Below are positions 20,952 to 33,890 of a stretch of DNA of 64,000 nucleotides, in pieces; position 1 is the stretch's first letter; every line of letters begins with the position of its first letter. The DNA lies in the NCBI GenBank assembly GCA_028826165.1, contig JAPDFW010000077.1, forward strand, positions 124,001-188,000, read 5' to 3'. Source of the stretch: Anaeramoeba ignava. Lineage: Eukaryota > Metamonada > Anaeramoebidae. The notes below the pieces were generated by a model, which did no database searches, was not told the origin of the DNA, and worked only from the letters and a program-made list of their open reading frames with translations. A program made the position numbers and the translations under genes.

Positions 20952-23226
20952 TTAATTAAATTTTATCAAAAGATCTTGATTAAATTGTTTTTCAAAATTT
21001 TCTTCTTTTTCTGGATTTTCATATTCAATTTCAAATTCATGCTCATTTGCCAAATGAAGTAAAGCAAGAAAGCAAAAATGTGGACTAAGATCTTTTAAAG
21101 GAATTTCAGTTTTAGATTGAGTTAAAGTTTCAATTGTTTTTTTAAAAGAAACATTTTTCGTTTTCGAATTTTTTGGAGTTTGATTTGTTTCAAAAACAGA
21201 ATTTGGATCGTTTAAAGAATTCCAAATATTTTTTTTCAATTTAAATACATCGATATTTTTAGGTTTTCTTGCGTAATTAATTTTGATTTTTTGCGCCATT
21301 GGTGGGAGTTTCACAAGTTGTAATTCACCAAAATAATCGAGTTCATTTTCTTCAGGATTTTCTGCATCAAGAAAATCATCTTCATCATCAATATCATTGT
21401 TGGTTTCCTGATCAGCAAAAATTTTCGAAATTTTGGGATTGATTTGCTGTCGAAAAATTATCTCCAGATCCAAAATAGACGGTTTGAGCATTGAGCTCAT
21501 TGCCGCTAAGAAACGGGTCTTTTGATTGGAAATCTTGAAGTTCGTCGTGTTCGTTTTGGTTGTCAAAGAAGAATTTATTTTGATTTGCTTGGCGATGATC
21601 AAGAAGATCAGAAATTCTTATTTTCCAATGAGGTTTATTGAACAAATGAGTAAGATCCATTGCCGAGTAATGAATATCTTCTGGGAGTGTGGTGTTCTCA
21701 ATTTTGAACCGACTCAACTGGGCTTGAGATAGTTGATTTTTCTCGGGATTTTTCGACTTCTTCAATAGACGTTTATCAACAGGAGGATCAGAGAAATTAA
21801 GCAAGAAAATCTTGCGCTGCCTGCCACGCTTGGATTTGGAGGTATCTGTATTCTGCGCTTCGCCGAGGTTCTGTTGTTGTTGTACCCTCCGTTTCCAATG
21901 TGTGCTGCCTAACCACCAAAGTTTATTTTGAGTTTCATTTTGAAGTTGATCAGAATTTAGGTTCATTTTGCTGAATTCTTCAGCTAGATTTTCTAATCCA
22001 TCAGGATTATTTGCGTTGCTTTGATACCGACTGATGATATTTGTGTCTAAGTATGTATATTCATCTTGCGATTTTTGATATGATTGCTCGAGAATGTGAT
22101 CCAATTCTTGAAATTCAAGTGGATCTTTTTGATTTGTTTCGGTCATCTCTTGATCACCTCCATAATCGTCTATGCTGTCATTAGCCATATCTGCTTCAAA
22201 ATCGTTGTCTGATTCTGTGGCTTCAATAAACATCGCGTCTTTGTGGATGTCCGGTGTTAAAAAATTCGATATATTTGAACTCAGATCGATCATCATTTCA
22301 TTTGCAATGAAATTTGACCAATTTGATTTCACAAAATGATGGAATGATGGACAGATTTCCATGGAATTAAACTGCGGTTTGTCTGAGGAAAATATGTTTT
22401 GACTCAAATCAATGGGGCTTTTTTTGTGATTTTTATCTTCATTTTCGATATTTTCCAATTGCGGATCTTGATCCAAAAAATTTGAATTTTGCGAATCGTT
22501 TTGTGTTTCGTTTTCTATTTGGTTTTCAAGATCTGGTTCGTTTGGATCTGCAGAGAGTGACTTTTGAAGAGTTTTGTTTTGTGAGTCGTTGTCAAAATTT
22601 GTAAGTTGAATCCTGCAATTCTCAGAGACACTAAGTTGATTAAGCAATAGTTTATTTGGTCCACTTTCATTAATTGAAGTTGTTATTTGTTTGAAAAGTG
22701 GATCAATATTCACATTTGTTTCATGTGTTTTCAAGTTAAGATTGGAAATGTTCTTCTCAAGAGTTGAGGAACCTCTTTGTTTTGATTTTCTTGATTGATC
22801 CTCTTCGTTTTCTTGATTTGTTTGGGAATTGAGTTGATCATCTTGATTTTTTGATTTGGAATTTTTCTTTTTTGTATTTTCAGTTAGATTAAAACCACTT
22901 AAAATTTTATAAGCTTCATTCAAAACAGAATCAACTCGATAAGAATAAATTTTAACACTTGCATCAATTGTAAAACTTGCAACTTGAAAATTTGTTCCTC
23001 CTTTTTTTTCTTTTGCTTGATTATCAATTACTTCTTCAAGATAATCAATTAAATTTAAAGACCATGAATTTTTTTGATTTACTTTATTTTCAGTACATAA
23101 TTTAATACTTAATTCATACATATCACTAACTTGTGATGAATTAAGTCTGTTCGTTATTTCCAAAAGTTTTTGTCTTCTTGATTTATTTTGATTTTGATTT
23201 TGGATTTGGATTTGATTTGATTTCAT
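20952..23226 (-). CDS. NCAPH: Condensin complex subunit 2 (CAP-H/Barren)
   Basis: CAP-H is the kleisin that bridges SMC2 and SMC4 in condensin I. The N-terminal part has NSWSLNLIDYLEEVI and DASVKIYSYRVDSVLNEAYK, the Barren signature that contacts SMC2. The middle has LWWLGSTHWK (family WxGxxHW). The C-terminal part has KIKINYARKPKNIDVFKLK and LALLHLANEHEFEIE, the SMC4-binding end. The two parts sit in frames differing by one base: the 604-aa frame ends at 21412 and the C-terminal frame is open from 21602. The switch must be within 21415-21500. Either a T run (AATTTTTGCTG) carries one base too many or a 34-nt GT..AG segment (21480-21447) is spliced. The latter is shorter than any other intron here, so I favour a one-base change. 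Together they give about 755 aa. Confidence 0.85.
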
Positions 23227-23382
23227 AATTTTAAATAAAAAAGAAAAAATAAATTAAAAATTTTTTCATTTTTTTTTGTTTTTAAATTTAACGGACAAAA
23301 TAAGAAAAAAAAAAAAATTAATAAAAAAAGAAAGAAAATTTTATTTGGAAAGAAAAAAAAAAAAGAAAAGAAAAGAAAAACT

Positions 23383-24110
23383 TCAAAATTTGAATAAGGA
23401 ATCTTCTTTTGTTTCTTTTTTCTTATCATTATCAAAATTTAAATCTAAATCAAAAAGTGAATTTTGTTTTTGTTTTAAATCTAAATCTAAATCTAAATCA
23501 AAAAGTGAATCTTTTTTTTGATTTTGTTTTTGTTTTTATTTAAATCTAAATCAAAAAGTGAATCTTTTTTTTGATTTTGTTTTTGATTTTGATTTTGATT
23601 TTGTTTTAAATTTAAATCTAAAAGTGAATCTTGTTTTTGTTTTTGATTTTTAAATTGAAATCTAAAAGTGGATTTTGATCTTGTTTTTGATCTTGTTTTT
23701 CTTCTTGTGAATCTTTTGCAAGAGAAAGATATTTTCTTGGAGTTTCTTTCTTTTTTGAAAGTTTGGAAATTTTAATTTTTTTTTGTTTTGATTCTTGATT
23801 TGATTCTTGATTTTGTTTTTCTTTTGGTTTTGATTGATTTGATTTTGGTTTTGATTTTGATTGTGTAAAAATATTAAAATCATCTTCTTTTGGTTTTATT
23901 TGATTTTGATTTGATTTTGATTGTGTAAAAATATTAAAATCATCTTCTTTTTGGTTTTAATTGATTTTGATTTGATTGTGATTTTGTAAAAATATTAAAA
24001 TCATCCTCTTTTTGTTTTGATTGATTTTGATTTAATTTTGATTTTGTGAAAATATTAAAATCATCCTCTTTTGTTTTTGGTTGATTTGATTCTTGATTTT
24101 GTTTTTCTTT
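23383..24110 (-). repeat. Coding repeat array in the SCYL2-like tail
   Basis: Two consecutive families of short coding repeats. The first is (E)DDFNIFT(K/Q)S with Asn/Gln/Lys linkers, about four exact copies plus a diverged DFEIFTNP. The second, from about 23680 down, is DPLLDF, DSLLDLNL, DSLFDLDL, DSLFDLDLDLDL and SLFDLDL, resembling clathrin-box motifs (L-hydrophobic-x-hydrophobic-D/E). The copies stay intact at the nucleotide level but fall in different frames because the A-rich linkers differ by single bases. Confidence 0.6.
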
Positions 24111-26538
24111 TGGCTTTGATTGATTTTGATTTAATTTTGGATTTGTAAAAATTTCAAAATCATTCCCTTTCTTTTTGTTATCTTCTTGCTTTTTTGTTTC
24201 TTTTATTTCTTGATTTTGATTTGAAAAAAATGAAATTGGAGTTATTGGAGAATTTTTTTTTAAATCTTCCTTAATAGAATCTTGAGAATAAATTTGTAAA
24301 TTATCATATTTACTAGTTTGAGAGTTTGAAATAATAGATAATTTTGATTCTTTTTTTGATTCTTCTTTTGGTTTTTCTTTTGATTTTGTTATTGATTTTG
24401 TTATTGGTATTTTTTCTTTTGATTTTGGTGATAAAAGAGGATTTAAATCAGCAAATTGAAATGGATCATGATCATCTTGAGTAATTGCTTTTTTTTCTGG
24501 TTTTTTCTCTTTAATTTGTTGTTTTTTTCCAAATGAAGATTTTGGAATCTCGTTTTTTTTGATCATACAAATTTGTTGAATCACATTTTCAAATGCCTTT
24601 TTAATAAGTAAAACTTGATATTCCAATTCAAATTTAGAATTAAGTAGTAAATTTGATAAAAAACTTAAAATCTTGTTTCCAATGATTTTATAATCAATAT
24701 TATTATTTTTCATAATTGATGAACATAATTTGAATATTTCAATAATAATATAAGAATTATCCTTTTTTAAAGAGATTTTTTCAATTAAAGGAAATAAATT
24801 TTGAATGATAATTCCAGATTCAAGTCGATGAGCAAGTTGAGATAAAGAATCAAGAAGAATGATTAATGAAGAATCATTTAAATCTGAAAAAGATGATAAA
24901 ATTAGTGAAAATATTTTGTTCTTTAAAATATCTGACTCAATTTTAATGTAAATTTTTGGTAAATCTTGCAAAATTTGGTTTCTGATTTGTAAATTTTGTG
25001 AATGAAATGAATTCTGAATAAAATCAGTTAGTTCTTTTTAAATTTCAAAAAAATTTTTTGTTAAAGTTAAAATTAAAATTAAAATTAAAATTAAAATTAA
25101 AATTAAAATTTTTTTGTTTTTAATTTCATACCATTATGCGTTGAAATATCATTTCCTAAAAGCTCTATAATTAAATCTAAATTCTTAATCAATGATAAAT
25201 TAACTTCCAATGGTTCTGTTAATGAGATAAATTTTTGAATCTGTGGATAAATTGATTGTAAAAAATTCGTTTTGAGAAAATGTTTTGATAAAACAAGGAG
25301 AATTTCAATTAAAACAGAAATAAAAGAATCTTGTTTTAACAAATCAGATAAAACTTGGGTAATTTGATTGATTTGAGAGGGATTGAAATAAGGAATAAAC
25401 CATTTAAGTGAATTTAAAACGATTTTTTGGAAATGTGGTTTTTGTTGATTAAATTTTGAAAGGAATTCAATAACTTTCGTTTCAAAATCAATTAAATAAT
25501 CACTCAAAATGAAATTTTCAAATGAAATTCTTTTGCTTGGATCTAATTTGATCAAATTTATGATAATTTTTTGAAGTTGAACTGGCAAATGTTTTTTTTG
25601 AAAAAGAGAAGTTTCAATATCATTAATTTTTGCTTTGTATAATTGGATATTTTGGTTTGTATCTAGTAAATAATCTTGAGATGATTTTGCATAAATATTA
25701 GCAAGTAAACATCCAAATGAAAAAATATCAGATGAAAAAGTTGTTTTTTTTGTATTAAAAATTTCTGGAGAAAGATAATCCAAATTTGGAAAAGGATTGA
25801 AAATCTTATTGTTATTCTTTTTTTTTAAAACAAATTTAAATTTAAATTTAAATTTAAATTAAAATTAAAATTAAAATTTACTTCATTTCTTTTTTTTTCA
25901 AAAGAAAATTGAGCTTTTTCTTGTTGTTTTTTGATTTGCATTGAAAATATTAAATTGATTTTCCATTCCATTTTTTCATTAAGATAAACACATTCAGGAT
26001 TTAAATTAACATGAACTTGTTTGAATTTTTTATTAAGAAATTGCATTCCTTCAATTAATTGAATAAAACCTGATAAAATCTATAATAAAAAAAATTAATA
26101 AAAAAATTAATTAAAAAAAATTAATTAAAAAAAATTATTTAAAAAAAATTTTACTTTAAATTCTTGAATAAATTCAGTTTCAATTTCAGTTTCACTTTCT
26201 TTTTGTTTGTTTATTAAAAAATAACTGTTTTTTAAAGAGTTTTTAATTGGTTCAATTGCAAAAAAAATTAAATCTTTTTCTTCAAAAATTGGAGATAAAA
26301 CTTTTAAAAAAATTTCATTTTCAATTTGAATTTTAGTTTGTTTTTCAATTTCTTTTTCAAGAAAATTAAGAAAATTTTTAATTTTTCCTTGAATAAATTT
26401 TTTTTCAAAAATAATTAAAGAAACGTTTTTTAAAGTTATTTTATCAATTGCAGAAACAATTTTAAAAATATTATTATTATTAATATTATTATTAGAATTA
26501 ATTTGTGAAATTTCTTTATTAATTTCAAAATTTTGCAT
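23383..26538 (-). CDS. SCYL2: SCYL2-like (SCY1-like) pseudokinase, clathrin-adaptor binding
   Basis: Exons 26538-26155, 26079-25882, 25804-25132 and 25033 onward. Introns are 75, 77 and 98 nt and all phases fit. The kinase-like domain is inactive-looking: the HRD position reads HVNLNPECVYLN and there is no DFG. LDYLSPEIFN, SDIFSFGCLLANIY and LDPSKRISFENF follow. A HEAT-like helical region comes next (FFAR-type helices, 25033-24500). The tail carries clathrin/AP-2 type motifs: DPFQF, NPLL, repeated DDFNIF and DSLLDL/DSLFDL. SCYL2 works in clathrin-dependent trafficking. The annotated-style frame ends at 23940, but an extra A in CCAAAAAGAAG at about 23949 shifts it. The motif-bearing sequence continues in other frames to a TGA at 23385-23383. 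The exact 3' end is uncertain. Confidence 0.75.
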
Positions 26539-26790
26539 TTTAAGAAAATTGAAGAAAATTGAGTAAAAAAAAAATGAAAAAAATTTTTCCAACTTTTAAA
26601 TTTATTTTTGAATTAAAAATTTAATAATTAAAAAAAAAAAATTTAATGAATTTTCAAAAAATAATTGTCTTTTAAATAAAGATTTAAATTATTTTTATCA
26701 TTTACACACTAAATTCTTTTTTTTATATATATAAATTTTAATTCCAAAAATAAAAATAAAAAGAAAAATAAAAAGGAATAAAATTTGTTT

Positions 26791-27496
26791 TTAATCAAGT
26801 TTAAAATGTTTTTTAACAAGTGAAAGTGCTTCTTCTTGTGTTGGAAATCGATATTCAGTATCTTTACTAAAAAGTAATACTTGAGGTTCTGAAGTTTGAA
26901 CATCACAAACGTAAATGTCAAATTGATCAGTATAACCTTTTTTACCAAAGACTTTGATTCCTTCTATGTTTTCATTAAGAATATCTCGAATATCTACAAA
27001 ATGTTCATAAGTTCCCTTTTTATATTTTTATTATAAATATATTTTATATTTTTATTTCATGTTTTTGTTATATTTTTATTATAAATTTATTTTATATTTT
27101 TATTATAAATTTATTTTTATATTTTTATTATAAATATATTTTATATTTTTATTATAAATATATTTTATATTTTTATTATAAATATATTTTATATTTTTAT
27201 TATAAATATATTTTATATTTTTGTTATAAATATATTTTATATTTTTATTATAAATATATTTTATATTTTTATTATAAATATATTTTATATTTTTATTATA
27301 AATATATTTTATATTTTTATTTCATATTTTTGTTATATTTTTATTATAAATATATTTTATATTTTTATTATAAATTTATTTTATATTTTTATTATATTTT
27401 TATTTCATGTTTTTGTTATATTTTTATTATAAATTTTACCTTGCATCATCCTAATTCCAAAAAAATACAAACTCTATATTTAATTTCTCGACTCAT
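26791..27496 (-). CDS. Small SelW/Rdx-like thioredoxin-fold protein with in-frame TGA
   Basis: Exon 1 (27496-27440) and exon 2 (27015-26791) join in phase 0 to give 94 codons, the normal size of SelW/Rdx proteins. Exon 2 reads YEHFVDIRDILNENIEGIKV, then DQFDIYV and VLLFSKDTEYRFPTQEEA, which follows the Rdx pattern (helix, then G-x-FE/D-I-x-V, then LxFSKxxxxxFP). Exon 1 (MSREIKYRVCIF...) carries Cys10 where the family CxxC/CxxU motif begins. However, codon 17 is TGA (LELG-TGA-CK). The TGA could be selenocysteine, or a seven-T run just before it could be off by one. The position does not fit a clean CxxU, so I make no firm call. The intron (27439-27016) is repeat. Confidence 0.45.
27016..27439 (-). 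repeat. Repeat intron of the SelW/Rdx-like gene
   Basis: 424 nt of TATTTTTATTATAAATATATTT (about 22 bp, plus-strand view), at least twelve near-exact copies. Sense strand: AAATATATTTATAATAAAAATA. Confidence 0.8.
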
Positions 27497-27658
27497 TTTT
27501 AAAATATTTTTTGAATAAAAAATGAAAGAAAATGAAAGAAAATGAAAGAAAATGAAAAAGAAAATGAAAAAATGAAAATTTTTTAATTTTTCATTTTTCA
27601 TTTTTCATTTTTCATTTTCCTTTTTTATTATTTTAATTCGTATTTAAATTATTTAAAA
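27497..27658. promoter_or_regulatory. Divergent promoter with inverted GAAAATGAAA / TTTTTCATTTTTC arrays
   Basis: Between the SelW-like gene (minus) and the Rab gene (plus). 27525-27575 is an array of GAAAATGAAA, and 27585-27618 is an array of TTTTTCA. This makes a large imperfect inverted repeat centred near 27580. Each half is the same T-rich motif read in the sense direction of its own gene. Confidence 0.5.
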
Positions 27659-30227
<2,569 letters not shown>

Positions 30228-30479
30228 ATTTTAATTTTAATTTTAATTTTCAATTTTATTTCATGTTTAATTTTTTTTTTCTTAATAATAAAAAAAATTA
30301 ATAAAAAAAAACAATCATTTTGAATTTAAAAATTTCTAAAAATTAATTTCTTCTTTAATTTCTAAATTGATTTTGTTTTAATTTCTTTATTTTAACTCAA
30401 ATATAAATTTAAAATTTAAATCTAAATTTTTCTTTTTTTTTTTGGATTAAAAATAATAAAAATAATAATAAAAAAAGTA

Positions 30480-31081
30480 TCAATCATTATTTTGTTCATC
30501 ATCATTAACTTTCTCTTCTATTTAAATAAAAAATAATTTAATTAAAATTTAATTTAAAATTTAATTTAAAATTTAAAATTTAATTTAAAATTTAAAATTT
30601 AAAATTTACGAATGAGTTCTAAATGAAAAGAAAAATATAAAAAATGAAGTAAGTATTAAATAGATTTGAGACATTTAATTAAAGAGTATAAAAATACCTG
30701 AAATTGCTCTTTGAGTTCTTTTTTCTAATTTATTTAATTTTTTTTCAACATCTCTTTTTAAATCCCAATTAATTTTTTTTGGAATCAATTCAAGTAAATC
30801 TCCATCAACCTTATAAATTATAAGTAAAATTAAAACATAAAAAAGTAAATATAAGTTGATAAGAAACTGAATTTAATTGCATTTCAAATTAAATTCTCAG
30901 TTATTTTTGATTTTACGTCATTAAATTGATTTGATTTTTTTTGTGATTGTTGAATCATTTTTTCCATCATTTTTTCAGCATTTTTAACTGTTTCAGGAAT
31001 TGGTTGTTTGTATTTTTGAAGATTTTCATCTTTAGGAGAATAATTTCTAAAGTGAAGATTATCGAAATTATTTTTATTCAT
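30480..31081 (-). CDS. CCDC12: CCDC12/Cwf18 spliceosome-associated protein
   Basis: Four exons (31081-30917, 30809-30698, 30618-30610, 30517-30480) give 107 aa. Family signatures are LHFRNYSPKDENL in exon 1 and INWDLKRDVEKKL with LEKRTQRAI in exon 2. The ELI motif that follows is encoded by a 9-nt microexon (AACTCATTC) flanked by AG and GT, phase 1 on both sides. CCDC12 joins the activated spliceosome. The protein is short compared with animal homologues because the N-terminal helical region is missing or reduced. It is divergent from the radical-SAM-like gene, with a 111-bp spacer carrying GAAAAAAAAAAATG and TTTTTTCCATTTTTT. Confidence 0.8.
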
Positions 31082-31192
31082 TTTTTTTTATATAATTTAT
31101 TTTTTATTTAATTTTTATTGAAAAATTTGAAAAAAAAAAAATGAAAAAATTTTTTCCATTTTTTTTTTCTTTTCTTTTTTTATTTAAATTTA
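31082..31192. promoter_or_regulatory. Divergent promoter spacer, CCDC12 and radical-SAM-like genes
   Basis: 111 bp with an A-rich half (GAAAAATTTGAAAAAAAAAAATGAAAA) then a T-rich half (TTTTTTCCATTTTTTTTTTC), each in the sense orientation seen at other leaders. Confidence 0.4.
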
Positions 31193-33756
31193 ATGAGTGA
31201 AAAAGAAAAAGAAGAAATTCTTTATTATACAAAATCTATTTGTCCAAAATGCACTTTTGTTGATAGAAAAGGAGTTATTTTTATTGATGCTCGTGTTGTA
31301 AAAAGAAAACAAAAAAATAACGAAAATTATCAAGTTTTTTTAGTTTCAGAATGTCAAATTCATGGAGAAATGAATACTTTATATTGTTCAGAATCTGATT
31401 TTTTTGAGCAAGTAATTAAAATTAAAATTGAAATTCATTTTAAAATTAAATTTGAAATTCATTTATGAAATTAAAATTGAAATTAAAATTAAAATTAAAA
31501 TTAAAATTAAAATTAAAATTAAAATTATATTTGAAATTAAAATTAAAATTAAAATTATATTTGAAATTAAAATTCATTTATAAAATTAAAATTAAAATTA
31601 TATTTGAAATTAAAATTAAAATTAAAATTCATTTTAAAATTAAAATTATATTTAAAATTATAATTATAATTAAATTCATTTATAAAATTAAAATTGAAAT
31701 TAAAATTAAAATTATATTTGAAATTAAAATTAAAATTAAAATTATATTTGAAATTAAAATTATATTTAAAATTAAAATTAAAATTATATTTGAAATTGAA
31801 ATTAAAATTAAAATTAAAATTAAAATTAAAATTAAAATTATATTTGAAATTAAAATTCATTTATAAAATTAAAATTAAAATTAAAATTATATTTGAAATT
31901 AAAATTCATTTATAAAATTAAAATTAAAATTCATTTATAAAATTATATTTAAAATTAAAATTCATTTTAAAATTAAAATTCATTTTAAAATTGAAATTAA
32001 AATTAAAATTATAATTAAAATTAAAATTAAAATTAAAATTATATTTGAAATTAAAATTATAATTATAATTAAAATTAAAATTAAAATTAAAATTAAAATT
32101 ATAATTAAAATTATAATTAAAATTATAATTGAAATTAAAATTATATTTAAAATTGAAATTATAATTAAAATTAAAATTAAAATTAAAATTAAAATTCATT
32201 TATAAAATTAAAATTAAAATTATATTTGAAATTAAAATTAAAATTAAAATTATATTTGAAATTAAAATTCATTTTGAAATTAAAATTCATTTTGAAATTA
32301 AAATTCATTTATGAAATTTATGTTTAAAGACAATATTCTATAATAAACACATGTTTCGATCTCAAAGACATCAATTACTTTCCAAATCAAAATTTGATAT
32401 AGAAGATATTTGGAAATTTTCAGAAATCAAAAAAACAAATGTAAATAATAATCTTCCATTAATGATTACATTAAATATTTCAGAAAATCAACAATTAATT
32501 GAAGATGAAGAAATAGTTAGAAAAATTCGAACAATAAAATCTTTTTTTCCAAATACAAAACAAGTATTTTTTTTAATTGAATTAAAAATTATAATTTAAA
32601 ATTTAAAATGAAAATTAAAAATTTAAAGCTTGTTATAAAATTAGCTGGTCGTATTATTAATGAAATTGAATTATTTAACTATAAATGCAGATTTGTTGAT
32701 TCAATTCTTCCAGAAGAATTTACAATTTTTATTGAAATTTCAGTTGAAAAAATGTTCACTTTAACAAAATTAGAAAAATCAATTTTATTAAAAACAAGAG
32801 TTTATCCAAATGTGAAATATTATTTACAACAAGGAGATGAATCCAATTTCACAGAAAGAATTACAGAATTAATTAAAGAAATGCAAAAAATCAAAGATAT
32901 TGCTTTGTTATTAACTGTTGTTGTTGAAAGACCTTTTCCAAAATTAGAATCAATTTTATCAACATTTATTAATCAAAAGGGATTTATTCCAACAGTAATT
33001 TTTGAGATTGAAAGACCACTTTCACAAATATTAAAAGGAATTTTTCCACAAAATCAAAATGAAAATTCAAATCAAAATGAAAATTCAAATCAAAATTTAA
33101 ATCAAAATTCAAATCAAAATTTAAATCAAAATTCAAATCAAAATCAAAATTCAAATCAAAATTCAAATCAAGAATTTGGAAATGTTGATCCTATTGAGTT
33201 TATTGACTTAATTATAAAAAGTGCACAAGAAATTCATCTGCAAATTAAAAGAACTGATTTTCTTCCTTCAAGTTTAATTGTTTCTGTTGAACCCTTTCTT
33301 TCTTTATTTGGATATGGAAAATTTTCATTAAGAATTTCTCCTTTTTGTAGTTTCTTTTGTGTTTTAATTACAACTTCATCTCTTAACAATTATCCACTTT
33401 CAAGATTGTTTGATTTGAAAAAATTTTTTGAACAAATGTCAAAAGATATTAATTCACTTAAAGATGCTAAAAAAATTGGATGGATAACAGCAAAGAAAAC
33501 TCAAAAATTAGTCAAATCTTGTATTTTGGATCGTAAAAATGTTCCTGATAATTTTCTTTCATATCTTATTGATGAATCAAAAAAAGAAATTGTTGAGAAA
33601 TTTCTAGCAAATATTCAAATCATTTTGATTCATAATAAAATGGATCTTGCAAGTGTTGATTTACAAAGAAGAACTCATTGTCCATTTTTACAGTTTTCTG
33701 AAAATGGAAAAACACTAGATGGTCTTTCAACATCTTGTTGCACAGGATGTCTTTAA
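31193..33756 (+). CDS. Radical-SAM-like protein (MJ0619-type pterin family) lacking the CxxxCxxC motif
   Basis: Exons 31193-31411, 32330-32563 and 32629-33756, all phase 0, 526 aa. The N-terminus has KSICPKC (Cys17, Cys20) and CQIHGEM (Cys54, His57), followed by SESDFFEQ. This is the layout at the start of MJ0619-type radical SAM proteins. The C-terminus ILIHNKMDLASVDLQRR with later Cys residues matches the family's HxxMDxxxxDxxR-C end. In between, LPLMITLNIS is where family members continue into CNxxCxxC, but here the sequence runs on as ENQQLIEDEE with no such cysteines. This may be an inactive derivative. An (NQNS)n insert lies at about 33050-33170. Intron 1 is 918 nt of repeat; intron 2 is 65 nt. 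Confidence 0.5.
31412..32329 (+). repeat. Repeat intron of the radical-SAM-like gene
   Basis: Sense strand: AAAATTAAAATT with recurrent AAAATTCATTTATAAAATT and ATTATATTTGAAATT variants. It resembles the V-ATPase D intron in its AAAATTCATTT words. Long frames on both strands here (KLKLKL, NFNFNF) are artefacts of the hexamer. Confidence 0.85.
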
Positions 33757-33890
33757 AATGATTCTATTCTTTTTTTTTTTCTTTTTTAATAAAAAAAAAT
33801 TTTTTTTTTGGAATTTAGAATTCGGGAAAAAATTTTTTCTTTTTATTAAAAATTCTAAAATGATTTTCTTTTTGTTTTTTTTTTGTTTTT

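Noticed and set aside
23276-23521. Plus-strand frame with KSKSKSE
   Set aside because: It is the antisense of the SCYL2 tail repeats, has no family features, and overlaps the gene on the other strand.
26692-26745. SECIS element for the SelW-like gene
   Set aside because: ATGA and GA can be found at a suitable distance, but the helix between them is at best six A-T pairs with mismatches. In sequence this AT-rich that is expected by chance.
31465-31866. Open frames of KLKLKL/KIKIKI and, on the other strand, NFNFNF
   Set aside because: They are translations of the AAAATT hexamer inside a supported intron. The hexamer has no stop in several frames, so open length means nothing. The same applies to 9707-9922, 10389-10781, 10532-10732, 31694-31915 and 31924-32199.
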